From JBLIOB01 sp047639575 (GTDB taxonomy: Bacteria; Bacteroidota; Bacteroidia; Flavobacteriales_D; Parvicellaceae), in assembly GCA_047639575.1 (NCBI GenBank), contig JBLIOB010000021.1, positions 1-26,681 of the forward strand: a stretch of DNA of 26,681 nt. The letters are read 5' to 3'. The notes beneath the pieces were generated by a model. It was not told the DNA's origin, searched no databases, and worked only from the letters and a program-made list of their open reading frames with translations. Both the position numbers and the translations under genes were made by a program. Positions 17,625-26,055 of this stretch are shown here, piece by piece (position 1 is the stretch's first letter; every line of letters starts with the position of its first letter).

Positions 17625-19256
17625 TTATACAGCCATTTGTAACATTCCAGCACATAAAAGTGCAACTACTGTTCCAACTGCATAACCTAAGACAGCAAGC
17701 AAAACGCCAACAGGGGCTAATGAAGGATGAAACGCTCCAGCCACTACTGGCGCGGAAGCGGCTCCACCAATATTCGCTTGGCTTCCCACTGCCGCGAAAA
17801 AGTAAGGCGCTTTGATAAGTTTAGCAACAACTATTAATATTATTGCGTGAATCGAAATCCAAATTAACCCAACCGTGATTAGCACTTTAAAAGTAGCCCA
17901 GTTTGCAATTAACTGTTCGATATCCATTTTCATACCAATTGTCGCAACCAAGATATAAATGAAAAGACTACCAATTCTAGAAGCTCCAACTCCTTCCATC
18001 TTTTTTGCTTTAGTAAATGAGAGTAGTACACCAAATACTGTAGCTAAAACAACTATCCAGAAAAACCCGTTTCCAAGAAAAGAGAAGAAAGGATTTCCTT
18101 GTACCATTCCGTTTAAAGCTGGTGCAAGGAATTCAGACATAACATGTGCCAAACCAATTACAGCGAACACGACACCCATCATCACCATGACATCCTTAAA
18201 TGTTGGGATTTTGGAGACTGAGCTGCTATAGTCTTGCATCTTTTGTTGTAATTTATCAATAGCGGTATTGTCTGCTTTTAACCATTTATCAATTCGTTTT
18301 CTTTTCCCTATCCCAAAGAGAATAACCGACATGAAAATATTAGCAATAAAGACATCCACGATTATCATTTGGCTGTAAATCAAATCTCCAACATCGTTAA
18401 TTTCTTTCATCGCGGCTTGATTAGCTCCACCACCAATCCAACTTCCGGCCACCGTTGATAGTCCATCGGCTACATCCTTTCCTTGAACAGATAAGATATC
18501 TGGAAATATCATGGTGCAGATCCAAAGAGCAATAGGACCTCCAACTAAAATTCCAAAAGTTGCGGTGAAAAACATGATTAGAGCTTTCGGACCTAGTCTA
18601 AACACGGCTTTTAAATCAATGCTAATGCAAAGCATAACTAGTGCCGCTGGAAGTAGGAAGTTTTTAGCCATCCCGTATAATTCAGAGACATTACTATTGA
18701 TGATATCAAAACTATTCAATATCGCTGGAATGAAATAGCATAGCAATAAAGCCGGCACTATGGCGTAAAATTTATTGAATCTTTTAATTTTACCTGTCCA
18801 GAAAATGAGTGCCAATATTGCAAGTAATAACCCAAATACAATGGCATCATTTTCGAATAACGGCCTGGTATCGCCTAGTATAATTTTAATTTTTGAATCT
18901 CCTGCGAACGGAATTTGACTTTTAGCTTTAAACTCTATGGTATGATCACCCTCCTTAAAACCGGTAATAACTATTGGGTTGAGAGAATTTAACGGAAGTG
19001 AAAGACTATCAACATTCAAAACCAATGAATCAAATGAGTTAACCAAATCGAATTGAGCGAACTGGATTAGAAAACCATCTTGTTCATCTGCAAAGTAGTT
19101 TTTCAAATGACTTGTAGGACTGATTGTTTCTAACCCATCTTTAATTTCACCTGACAATGCATTATATTCTTCAACGGTGTATTGTTTGATTTCTTGGGCA
19201 TTCAAAAACAGTGAACTAATGCTACAAAGAGCGACTAAAAGAACTTTGATTCTCAT
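17625..19256 (-). CDS. DUF819 family membrane protein with an added secreted N-terminal domain
   Basis: 543 residues. After a signal peptide (VLLVALCSISSLFLNA, cleavage before QEIKQY) comes about 110 residues of likely beta-sandwich (for example GDHTIEFKAKS), then the DUF819 body from about residue 135 with some ten membrane helices. Family landmarks are PALLLCYFIPAIL, GSWIGGGANQAAM and, near the end, ANIGGAASAPVVAGAFHP, two glycine-rich motifs that mirror each other as in inverted-repeat carriers. DUF819 proteins are usually about 380-420 residues without the extra domain; the body suggests transport, but the substrate is not established to my knowledge. The start overlaps the DinB-like stop (ATGA, 19256-19253), so the two are coupled. 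Confidence 0.88.
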   Translation of the reverse strand: MRIKVLLVALCSISSLFLNAQEIKQYTVEEYNALSGEIKDGLETISPTSHLKNYFADEQDGFLIQFAQFDLVNSFDSLVLNVDSLSLPLNSLNPIVITGFKEGDHTIEFKAKSQIPFAGDSKIKIILGDTRPLFENDAIVFGLLLAILALIFWTGKIKRFNKFYAIVPALLLCYFIPAILNSFDIINSNVSELYGMAKNFLLPAALVMLCISIDLKAVFRLGPKALIMFFTATFGILVGGPIALWICTMIFPDILSVQGKDVADGLSTVAGSWIGGGANQAAMKEINDVGDLIYSQMIIVDVFIANIFMSVILFGIGKRKRIDKWLKADNTAIDKLQQKMQDYSSSVSKIPTFKDVMVMMGVVFAVIGLAHVMSEFLAPALNGMVQGNPFFSFLGNGFFWIVVLATVFGVLLSFTKAKKMEGVGASRIGSLFIYILVATIGMKMDIEQLIANWATFKVLITVGLIWISIHAIILIVVAKLIKAPYFFAAVGSQANIGGAASAPVVAGAFHPSLAPVGVLLAVLGYAVGTVVALLCAGMLQMAV

Positions 19257-19771
19257 TTCTTGATTTCGTTAATTAGATTATTTATTTGCTTCGAATGATG
19301 GGCCACATGAGTTTGTAAAAAACCAGCGGTTTGCTCCGGATTTAAATAACCGGCAACGGGATGTTTGAAAATAGCCTTTTTAGTGGCCTCTGACGGCATA
19401 GTCTCCAACATGTTGAGTAATCCTTTTCTCACCTTTTCCCATTTATTTATAGTAATAGAAATTGATGCGTTATCAGGATCTGGTAATACTTTTGGAGCTT
19501 TAAATTTCTTATTGGATTTTAAGGCTAGTTTTAACGCATTGGCATTAAAACTATTCTTGATCCCGGTAGATTTTAAATCAGGCAATCCAAGTAATTTCTT
19601 GGACATATAGCTGGTTGTACCAAATTCAGAAATGATAATATGATTGATGACTTGTGAAATGGACCAACCTCCGTTCTGGGGAACTCGCATAAACTCTTCA
19701 TCTGTAAGCTCATTGACCTGGGCAATTATTGCGGCCCTATCACTGATCATTTTAGAGATCGTTTTGTCCAT
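19253..19771 (-). CDS. DinB-like four-helix protein
   Basis: A 172-residue soluble protein with the DinB/DUF-type metal-binding pattern: a His in GGWSISQVINHII (near residue 44) and a later HVAHHSKQINNL (about 155-166), together a likely three-His metal site in a four-helix bundle. DinB-like proteins in Bacteroidota are often thiol-dependent enzymes or stress proteins, and the exact reaction cannot be read from sequence. The start ATG is at 19771. The stop overlaps the start of the DUF819 gene by 4 bases, so it is probably in one transcript with it and with the SpoIIE-type gene 80 bases upstream. Confidence 0.8.
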   Translation of the reverse strand: MDKTISKMISDRAAIIAQVNELTDEEFMRVPQNGGWSISQVINHIIISEFGTTSYMSKKLLGLPDLKSTGIKNSFNANALKLALKSNKKFKAPKVLPDPDNASISITINKWEKVRKGLLNMLETMPSEATKKAIFKHPVAGYLNPEQTAGFLQTHVAHHSKQINNLINEIKK

Positions 19772-19851
19772 TGTGTAAATCTTATCTAGATGTCTTTAAT
19801 GCTTGACTTCTGCAGCCGAAATTAGACAATTCAATCTGTTTTGGGCCTCTT

Positions 19852-21372
19852 TCAAGAATGAATACCAAAACCTATGACTAAAATATCGTCCACTTGTTCT
19901 AAGTCATCTTTCCAGTTTGCTAAGGTCTGTGTAAGTTTATCTAATTTGTTTTCACAAGATTCAAGTTGAAACTCGATAAGGAGATCTTTAAAACGTTTGT
20001 TCATGAATTTTTTTCCTTTTTCTCCACCGAACTGGTCAGGAAATCCGTCAGAGAATATGTAGAAATAATCTCCTTTTATTATAGGAAGTGTATGAGTAGA
20101 AAAATCGGTTTTATGATAGGAGCCACCGCCTATTGGAAAACGATCCCCTTTAAATTCTTCAAGTTCTCCATCTCGGACCCTAATTAGTGGTCGAAAGGCA
20201 CCAGCATACGTTAATTCCCTTGTTTTAAAATCTAGAGAACAAATAGCTACATCCATACCGTCTTTGCTTTCAGAGCCTCTGGCTGTACTTATTTCAAAGG
20301 CATTTGCTATTCCAATATCGAGTTGGTTTAGTATTTCTCCCGGATCAACTATGCCTCGAGCATTTACTATTTCATTCAATATAGAGTTGCCGATCATGCT
20401 CATCATAGCTCCCGGGATTCCATGTCCGGTGCAATCAATTGCCGCAATTATCACATTGTCTTTAATCTCTGAGTACCAATAAAAGTCGCCTGAAACAATA
20501 TCCCTTGGGGCGAAATAAACAAATGAATTTGGAAGAGAATTGCAGATTTGTTCAGTACTTGGTAAAATCGCATCTTGAATTTTCTTCGCGTATTTAATGG
20601 AGTCTGTGATGTCTTTGTTTTTCTCTTCAATGATCAATTTGGACTCTAATAAGTTTTGAGAAAGTTGCTCTTCTTTCAATAATATTTTTCGTGTAGATCG
20701 TATAATGAAAAATGCGATGATTAATATGAAAAATAAACAAACGCTAGAAGACCATAGGATTTGGCCCCTAACTTTCATAATGAATTTTGTAAATTCTTCG
20801 TCTACTTCAACTACTCCAACCACATCACCGTTTGAATTTTTAAAAGGGTGGAAAGCGGAGATCCATTCTCCATTTTCAGAAGTGTATACAGGTATAGTCG
20901 CTCCGACTTCGTAATTATTCAAAAGAATAGAGGGGTATTTCATATACTCATCTCTGAACGTTGTATCTGGAAGCGCATCACTAGAATTAACTCCATAATA
21001 AAAACGAGCTTCCTGACCTCCGGAATCAATTTTGAAAAGAGTATAAATAGGGGAAGAGAGACTATCATCTACTTCAATATTTTTAAGCTGATGATATAAA
21101 TTGGAATAAACACTGTCTTGCTCTCTGGTAACTATATCACCTTTATTAAGGTAGGTGTTCAACAGGTACTCGTGCTGATCCCCATCTAGGTTAATAGCGG
21201 TTGTAATAGCAACAGCTTTTAACTTGTTGTATTGCGCTGTTTTGTAGAGGCTAATTTGATTAAAGTATCCGAATGCTAGGAAGAAGCCGGTAATTCCAAC
21301 GATACATAGAAAGATCATCACAAGAATTCTTGTGGAACTGTTACTTAATATCCTTCTTACAAAACTTGCCAT
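19852..21372 (-). CDS. Membrane-anchored SpoIIE-family serine phosphatase with periplasmic sensor
   Basis: 506 residues. Membrane helix 1 at about 15-35, an extracytoplasmic region to about 205 that resembles a Cache/PAS-like sensor (ending GDVVGVVEVDEEF), helix 2 at about 206-228, a coiled-coil linker (KEEQLSQNLLESKLIIEEKN), then a PP2C/SpoIIE domain from about 270. The metal-binding aspartates are all present: D296 in SGDF, D313 in DCTGHG, D374 in DGMD and D442/D446 in DGFPDQFGG. Such enzymes dephosphorylate STAS-type anti-anti-sigma factors or other phosphoproteins in response to an outside signal. No STAS protein or RsbW-like kinase is in the window, so its partner must be elsewhere. It lies 55 bases after the methyltransferase gene on the same strand. 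Confidence 0.92.
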   Translation of the reverse strand: MASFVRRILSNSSTRILVMIFLCIVGITGFFLAFGYFNQISLYKTAQYNKLKAVAITTAINLDGDQHEYLLNTYLNKGDIVTREQDSVYSNLYHQLKNIEVDDSLSSPIYTLFKIDSGGQEARFYYGVNSSDALPDTTFRDEYMKYPSILLNNYEVGATIPVYTSENGEWISAFHPFKNSNGDVVGVVEVDEEFTKFIMKVRGQILWSSSVCLFFILIIAFFIIRSTRKILLKEEQLSQNLLESKLIIEEKNKDITDSIKYAKKIQDAILPSTEQICNSLPNSFVYFAPRDIVSGDFYWYSEIKDNVIIAAIDCTGHGIPGAMMSMIGNSILNEIVNARGIVDPGEILNQLDIGIANAFEISTARGSESKDGMDVAICSLDFKTRELTYAGAFRPLIRVRDGELEEFKGDRFPIGGGSYHKTDFSTHTLPIIKGDYFYIFSDGFPDQFGGEKGKKFMNKRFKDLLIEFQLESCENKLDKLTQTLANWKDDLEQVDDILVIGFGIHS

Positions 21373-21427
21373 TGGGGTATGTGAAAATAATCAAATTCCA
21401 AAGACTTACCGTATTATAAAGAATCCT

Positions 21428-22585
21428 TTATTGCGGATTGTGTTTAGCTTTTTTACTTCCTGCGTATAAGTCATAACGTCTTAACGAAGCTTTTATTCCG
21501 CCACTAAACATTTGTAGCTTCATAGTTGGCTTCAATCCAATGCATTTCAGAGCGTCTAAATTTGAGGAAAATAAATAAGCCCTGAATCCAGGGAAATTAT
21601 GTTTCATAGAAGATCCGATATCTTCATAAAGCTTTTCCATATCAGCAACTCTCAATCTTTCATCAAAGGGTAAATTAGAAATTATTACACCCGATTCTTT
21701 TTCAGTTTCCACATCTCTAAGATCCGATTGATAAAACCTAATTGAATCAAAATAGGAGGAGTTCTCTTTGTTATGTTCACAAAAAACGATCATTTTTTGG
21801 TCAATATCATAACCTTTTAAATTGACAGTAGTCTCAGTAACGGCTGCTTCAGCTTCCTCTCTAATTTGTTTAAGAAGCTCCGGCTTAAAATTAAACCATT
21901 TCTGAAATCCGTATCTTCTGTTTAATAATCCTGGAGCTACGTTCTTTGCTATTAGAGCTGCTTCGAATAAGATCGTCCCTGATCCACAAGCAAAATCCAC
22001 CAATGGTTCTTTTGGGTCAAACTTGGCCAGTTTTATGATTCCAGCTGCCAAACATTCATTCATTGGAGCAAGTCCAGTTCTTTCTCGATAACCTCTTTTA
22101 AACAAAGCATTGCCTGAGGAATTTAAGAGCAAAGTAACGCTATTGTCACTTACGTGAACTTCAAATTTAACATCAGGATCTTCTACATTAACATCTGGTC
22201 GTTTTCCGTATACGTCTCTGAAGAAGTCGGCAATAGCATCTTTTACCTTCAGTGCCACAAACTTAGAATGATCAAAGACATCTGAATAAGTGGTTGCGTG
22301 AATTGAAAATGTTTGATCAATTAACAAATAGTCAGACCAGCTGACTTTTTTCGTTTTATGATATAAATCTTCTGTCGTTGCAGCATAGAATCGGGTTACT
22401 TCTACTAAAATAGCCAAGGCGGTTCTTGCATGAAAATTTGCGCGATACATAGTTTCTTCATTCCCCTCGAACATTACTGCTCTTCTTTTGATTTGAATGT
22501 TCTTCGCTCCTACAGCTTTTAGTTCTGATGCAAGTATATCTTCTAGTCCAGCAAATGTTTTTGCTACAAATTTCATATTAGCCAT
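21428..22585 (-). CDS. THUMP-domain RNA methyltransferase, RlmL-like, with altered motif IV
   Basis: A 385-residue cytoplasmic enzyme resembling the N2-guanine methyltransferase half of RlmL, which modifies G2445 of 23S rRNA. A THUMP RNA-binding domain occupies about residues 50-155 and a Rossmann methyltransferase domain follows. The SAM-binding loop is D197-F-A-C-G-S-G-T204 (most relatives have DPxCGSGT). The catalytic loop is N304-L-P-F-D-E-R, whereas relatives have NPPYGER. So two otherwise invariant prolines are replaced, yet the domain is intact. The start ATG shares one base with the stop of the membrane-protein gene upstream (TAATG at 22587-22583); MKF at residue 4 is an alternative start. 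Likely functional, but its target should not be assumed. Confidence 0.85.
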   Translation of the reverse strand: MANMKFVAKTFAGLEDILASELKAVGAKNIQIKRRAVMFEGNEETMYRANFHARTALAILVEVTRFYAATTEDLYHKTKKVSWSDYLLIDQTFSIHATTYSDVFDHSKFVALKVKDAIADFFRDVYGKRPDVNVEDPDVKFEVHVSDNSVTLLLNSSGNALFKRGYRERTGLAPMNECLAAGIIKLAKFDPKEPLVDFACGSGTILFEAALIAKNVAPGLLNRRYGFQKWFNFKPELLKQIREEAEAAVTETTVNLKGYDIDQKMIVFCEHNKENSSYFDSIRFYQSDLRDVETEKESGVIISNLPFDERLRVADMEKLYEDIGSSMKHNFPGFRAYLFSSNLDALKCIGLKPTMKLQMFSGGIKASLRRYDLYAGSKKAKHNPQ

Positions 22586-23301
22586 TAGTTCAATAAATTT
22601 TGTTGTTCTGTAGAATCATCCTCCGATTCCTCATCTACGATTTCGTAATCTATAAATCCAGATTCCGATTGAGTGTGTTGATTTTGATTTGGTTCGCTAC
22701 CAGTATTACCCGTAATAATATTCAGCATTTTCATGGTGGTATTAAACCCTTGAAAAAGAATTTGAATTAAAAAGAAAAACCCAATTATCCCAAAAATAAA
22801 TTTGAGCAGTATCGTATCATAAATGTCCGCGATGTTAACGTAAAACCACTCATTAACTTTATGCGTTACAATTTGAGGGTATACTAAAGAAGATATGTAG
22901 AGTAGGAGAGTGGCAATTATAAGGGTCCACTCTATTTTCATATTCTTTGGCTTATCTGGAGCTTGGTTATTACCGCCAAATGATGAAATCATTCTTTTGC
23001 TTTTTTTAAGCTTACTCATTAAATAAAAGTAAAGAACAATTCCACCGAGTATCATATAGGCATAACTCAATGGTTCTTTTTCCGATTCAGCAAATGGATT
23101 TAGCACATTAACAGCTGTTAAAGAAGCAAGAAAATAATAACCTCCGGCTTGCAGAATAAGAGTCTCTGCATCGGTTTGGTTCTTTCTAATTGTTCTGTAC
23201 AAAAAAGTCACAAGTCCCCATAGTAATCCAAAAATGGTATAGATTATGCCTATATAGAATATATATTTAAAGACTTCCAAGGTGTACTGTATTTCGCACA
23301 A
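22585..23301 (-). CDS. Unidentified five-helix membrane protein with acidic tail
   Basis: I do not recognise a family. The 238 residues contain five likely membrane helices (about 10-33, 50-66, 79-97, 123-142, 163-186), a basic loop (SKLKKSKRM) between helices 3 and 4, and a polar, acidic C-terminal tail from about 200 rich in E, D, Q and N (EIVDEESEDDSTEQQ). The start is TTG at 23301-23299: the first ATG in frame is at residue 83, inside a helix, and an upstream in-frame TAA lies near 23347. The next gene, the RNA methyltransferase, starts on its stop codon, so translation of the two is probably linked. The gene is divergent from the S46 peptidase gene, 83 bases away. Confidence 0.72.
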   Translation of the reverse strand: MCEIQYTLEVFKYIFYIGIIYTIFGLLWGLVTFLYRTIRKNQTDAETLILQAGGYYFLASLTAVNVLNPFAESEKEPLSYAYMILGGIVLYFYLMSKLKKSKRMISSFGGNNQAPDKPKNMKIEWTLIIATLLLYISSLVYPQIVTHKVNEWFYVNIADIYDTILLKFIFGIIGFFFLIQILFQGFNTTMKMLNIITGNTGSEPNQNQHTQSESGFIDYEIVDEESEDDSTEQQNLLN

Positions 23302-23335
23302 AAGTAATAATCTGAAGCTTAGCAGGAATAGTACC

Positions 23336-23365
23336 TTGCTATGGAATTAATAATTCTTATTTTCG
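23336..23365 (+). promoter_or_regulatory. Candidate Bacteroidota-type promoter for the S46 peptidase
   Basis: TTG at 23336-23338 and TATTTTCG at 23358-23365 are 19 bases apart, matching the Bacteroidota -33/-7 pair with one mismatch in TAnnTTTG. It lies 20 bases ahead of the ATG at 23385, which would leave a leader of only about a dozen bases. Confidence 0.4.
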
Positions 23366-23384
23366 TCACGCTAAAAACAAGATT

Positions 23385-26051
23385 ATGAAGAAGTATATTT
23401 TATCGATATTAATTGCGCTATTTCTCACCCCGGCCTTTGCTACAGAGGGTATGTGGATTCCATTACTGCTTAAATCATTGAATGAATCTGATATGCAGGC
23501 TATGGGACTAAAGTTATCTGCCGAAGATATTTATTCTATTAATCACTCAAGTTTAAAAGATGCAGTGGTTCATTTCGGTGGAGGATGTACAGCGGAAGTA
23601 ATTTCTGATGAAGGGTTAATCTTAACGAATCATCATTGTGGTTTTGGTCAAATTCAAAAACATTCATCCGAAGAGCATAATTATTTAACTGATGGATTTT
23701 GGGCAATGTCCAGAGACAAAGAATTAAGAAATGCCGGTCTAACAGCGACATTTATCGTACGAATTGAAGATGTTACTAAAGCGGTTTTTCTAGGAATTGT
23801 AGGTGACGTTGATTCGGAAGCGAAAGCAAATAAGGTAAGAGATAATATGAAAGCGCTTGAGACGGAAGCAGTTGCTGGAACGCATTATAAAGCTCAAATA
23901 AAGCCATTCTTCTACGGTAACGAATATTATATGATCGTAACAGAGACCTATAACGATGTTAGATTAGTTGGTGCACCACCAAGTTCTATTGGTAAATTCG
24001 GTGGAGATACAGACAACTGGGTGTGGCCTCGTCATACTGGTGATTTCTCTATGTTTAGAATCTATGCGGATAAAGACAATAATCCAGCTGATATTTCGGA
24101 TGATAACGTGCCTTATAAAGCGAAACATTCTTTTCCAATCGCAATGCACGATATGCAGGAAGGTGAGTTCTGTATGGTTTATGGATTCCCAGGTAGCACT
24201 CATCAATATTTAACTTCTGACGGCCTTGATTATGTTATGAATACGGCTAACCCTACTCGAATTAAAATGAGAGAACGTAGCTTATCGATAATCGATGCTA
24301 CGATGAAGTCAAGTGAGAAGAAATATATTCAGTACGCAGCAAAGCAATCAAGGATTTCGAATTCTTATAAGAAATGGATCGGGCAGAACATTGGCTTAAA
24401 AGAGAATGACGCTTTGACGTTAAAGAAAAATTTTGAAACTGAATTTCAGAAGAAGGCGAATGGAACGAGCTATGAAAAATTGCTGGCAGAATTTAAAGTC
24501 ATGTACAAAAATATGAACGAATATCAATTTGCTCGTGATATGTACATAGAACTTTACTACATGGGCCCTGAAATTTTGCGTTTTTCAGCAGGTTATGAGG
24601 CATTCGAAGATTATGAGAAAATGAGTCAATCTGAGGATTTTTCTGTAAAAAAAGAAGCAAGATTCAGAAGTATCAAAGGGTTCTTTAAAAATTACGATAA
24701 GGAAACTGACAAGAAAATATTTGTAGCACTTATTGAAATGTATAGGGAGTTAATGAAAGACGACTTTGAAGCCGAAACACTTAAACTGATTGATACAAAA
24801 TATAAAGGAAGCGTTCAAGCTTATGCCGATTATGTATATGATAATAGTGCGTTCTGTGATGTTTCTAAAATGAACCAATTCATGCGTTCGTATAATAAAG
24901 GATACGCTAAAAAATTATTGAAAGACCCTATTTATGTGCTTTCTCAGGATTTGTTAAACACTTTTAGGTCTAAAGTTGCAGGTAATCACCAGATTTTAAG
25001 TTCTCAAATTGACGGCAAAATGAAAACTTATCTGAAAGCAAGAATGGAATTGTTTCCAGACAAGAAATATGCAGCCGATGCAAATAGCACTTTACGTTTA
25101 ACCTATGGAAAAATTGAAGGTTCGTCTCCAAAAGATGGAATGCATTATGATTACTATACCACGTTAGACGGTATGATGCAAAAGAATAATTTGGGTAAAG
25201 ATGATTTCAAATTGGATCCGAGGGTAAGAGAATTATGGAAGAAGAAAGATTACGGACAGTATGCTCAAGACGGAGAATTAAGAGTTTGTTTCACTGGGTC
25301 TAATCATACAACTGGAGGGAATAGTGGTTCGCCAGTATTAAATGGATATGGTGAGCTTATAGGCCTGAATTTCGATAGAAGTTGGGAAAGTACAATGAGC
25401 GATTATTTGTTTGATACAAGTAGATGTAGAAATATCGCAGTTGATATTAGATATGTCTTGTGGGTAGTGGATAAGTATGCAGGAGCTGGTCATTTGGTTG
25501 AAGAGATGAAGATTGTGAGAACAAGACCTGTAGATAATTCGCGGGCAGAGTTAGAAACAGCTGTTCAAAAACTGGACGATCAAGCAGCTTTGCTACCACG
25601 AAATAGTAGCGTCTATATTAAGAGAGCTTACTACAACAATAAGCTAGGGCAGTTCGAAAAAGCAGAAGCAGATTTCAAAAAAGGAATTGAGTTAGACCCA
25701 CAAATTTCTACTTCATTAGATGAATATGCTAAGTTTCTTTTAGAAAGAAAAAGATTAGACGAAGCGCTTAAAACCATTCAGAAGTCAATTAACGTTGAAA
25801 AGAAAGAAGCTAATTATGTAATTCAAGGGATGATTTTAAATGAAGGGGCTAGCAGAAAAGAGGCTGTTATCAGTTTCAATCAAGCAATTAAGTATGGAAA
25901 AAATGGCAGTGCTTGGGCTTATGCAGAGCGTGGAAAATTGCGAGAACAGTCAGGTATGGTAGAGGAAGCTTGTAAGGACTATCAAATGGCAGCTAAAAGC
26001 GACCCTGTATCTTATAAAGAATTGCTAGATAAACTCTGCGCAAATCAATAA
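23385..26051 (+). CDS. S46 dipeptidyl-peptidase (DPP11-like) with C-terminal TPR extension
   Basis: An 888-residue exported serine peptidase; S46 enzymes cut dipeptides from the N-terminus of peptides in the periplasm. The signal peptide ends after TPAFA (residue 20). The chymotrypsin-like catalytic residues can be placed: His83/84 in TNHHCG, Asp220 in WPRHTGD, Ser647 in GGNSGSP. Eighteen residues after the Ser is Arg665 (GLNFDR), the position that in DPP11 is Arg and selects Asp/Glu at P1, whereas DPP7 has Gly; so acidic specificity is inferred. Typical members are about 710-725 residues. Here, from about residue 717 (SRAELETAV), there are about 170 extra residues with TPR-like helix pairs (FEKAEADFKKGIELDP). 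ATG 23385 directly precedes the signal. The gene ends 4 bases from the convergent DUF3108 gene. Confidence 0.93.
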   Translation: MKKYILSILIALFLTPAFATEGMWIPLLLKSLNESDMQAMGLKLSAEDIYSINHSSLKDAVVHFGGGCTAEVISDEGLILTNHHCGFGQIQKHSSEEHNYLTDGFWAMSRDKELRNAGLTATFIVRIEDVTKAVFLGIVGDVDSEAKANKVRDNMKALETEAVAGTHYKAQIKPFFYGNEYYMIVTETYNDVRLVGAPPSSIGKFGGDTDNWVWPRHTGDFSMFRIYADKDNNPADISDDNVPYKAKHSFPIAMHDMQEGEFCMVYGFPGSTHQYLTSDGLDYVMNTANPTRIKMRERSLSIIDATMKSSEKKYIQYAAKQSRISNSYKKWIGQNIGLKENDALTLKKNFETEFQKKANGTSYEKLLAEFKVMYKNMNEYQFARDMYIELYYMGPEILRFSAGYEAFEDYEKMSQSEDFSVKKEARFRSIKGFFKNYDKETDKKIFVALIEMYRELMKDDFEAETLKLIDTKYKGSVQAYADYVYDNSAFCDVSKMNQFMRSYNKGYAKKLLKDPIYVLSQDLLNTFRSKVAGNHQILSSQIDGKMKTYLKARMELFPDKKYAADANSTLRLTYGKIEGSSPKDGMHYDYYTTLDGMMQKNNLGKDDFKLDPRVRELWKKKDYGQYAQDGELRVCFTGSNHTTGGNSGSPVLNGYGELIGLNFDRSWESTMSDYLFDTSRCRNIAVDIRYVLWVVDKYAGAGHLVEEMKIVRTRPVDNSRAELETAVQKLDDQAALLPRNSSVYIKRAYYNNKLGQFEKAEADFKKGIELDPQISTSLDEYAKFLLERKRLDEALKTIQKSINVEKKEANYVIQGMILNEGASRKEAVISFNQAIKYGKNGSAWAYAERGKLREQSGMVEEACKDYQMAAKSDPVSYKELLDKLCANQ

Positions 26052-26055
26052 CTAG

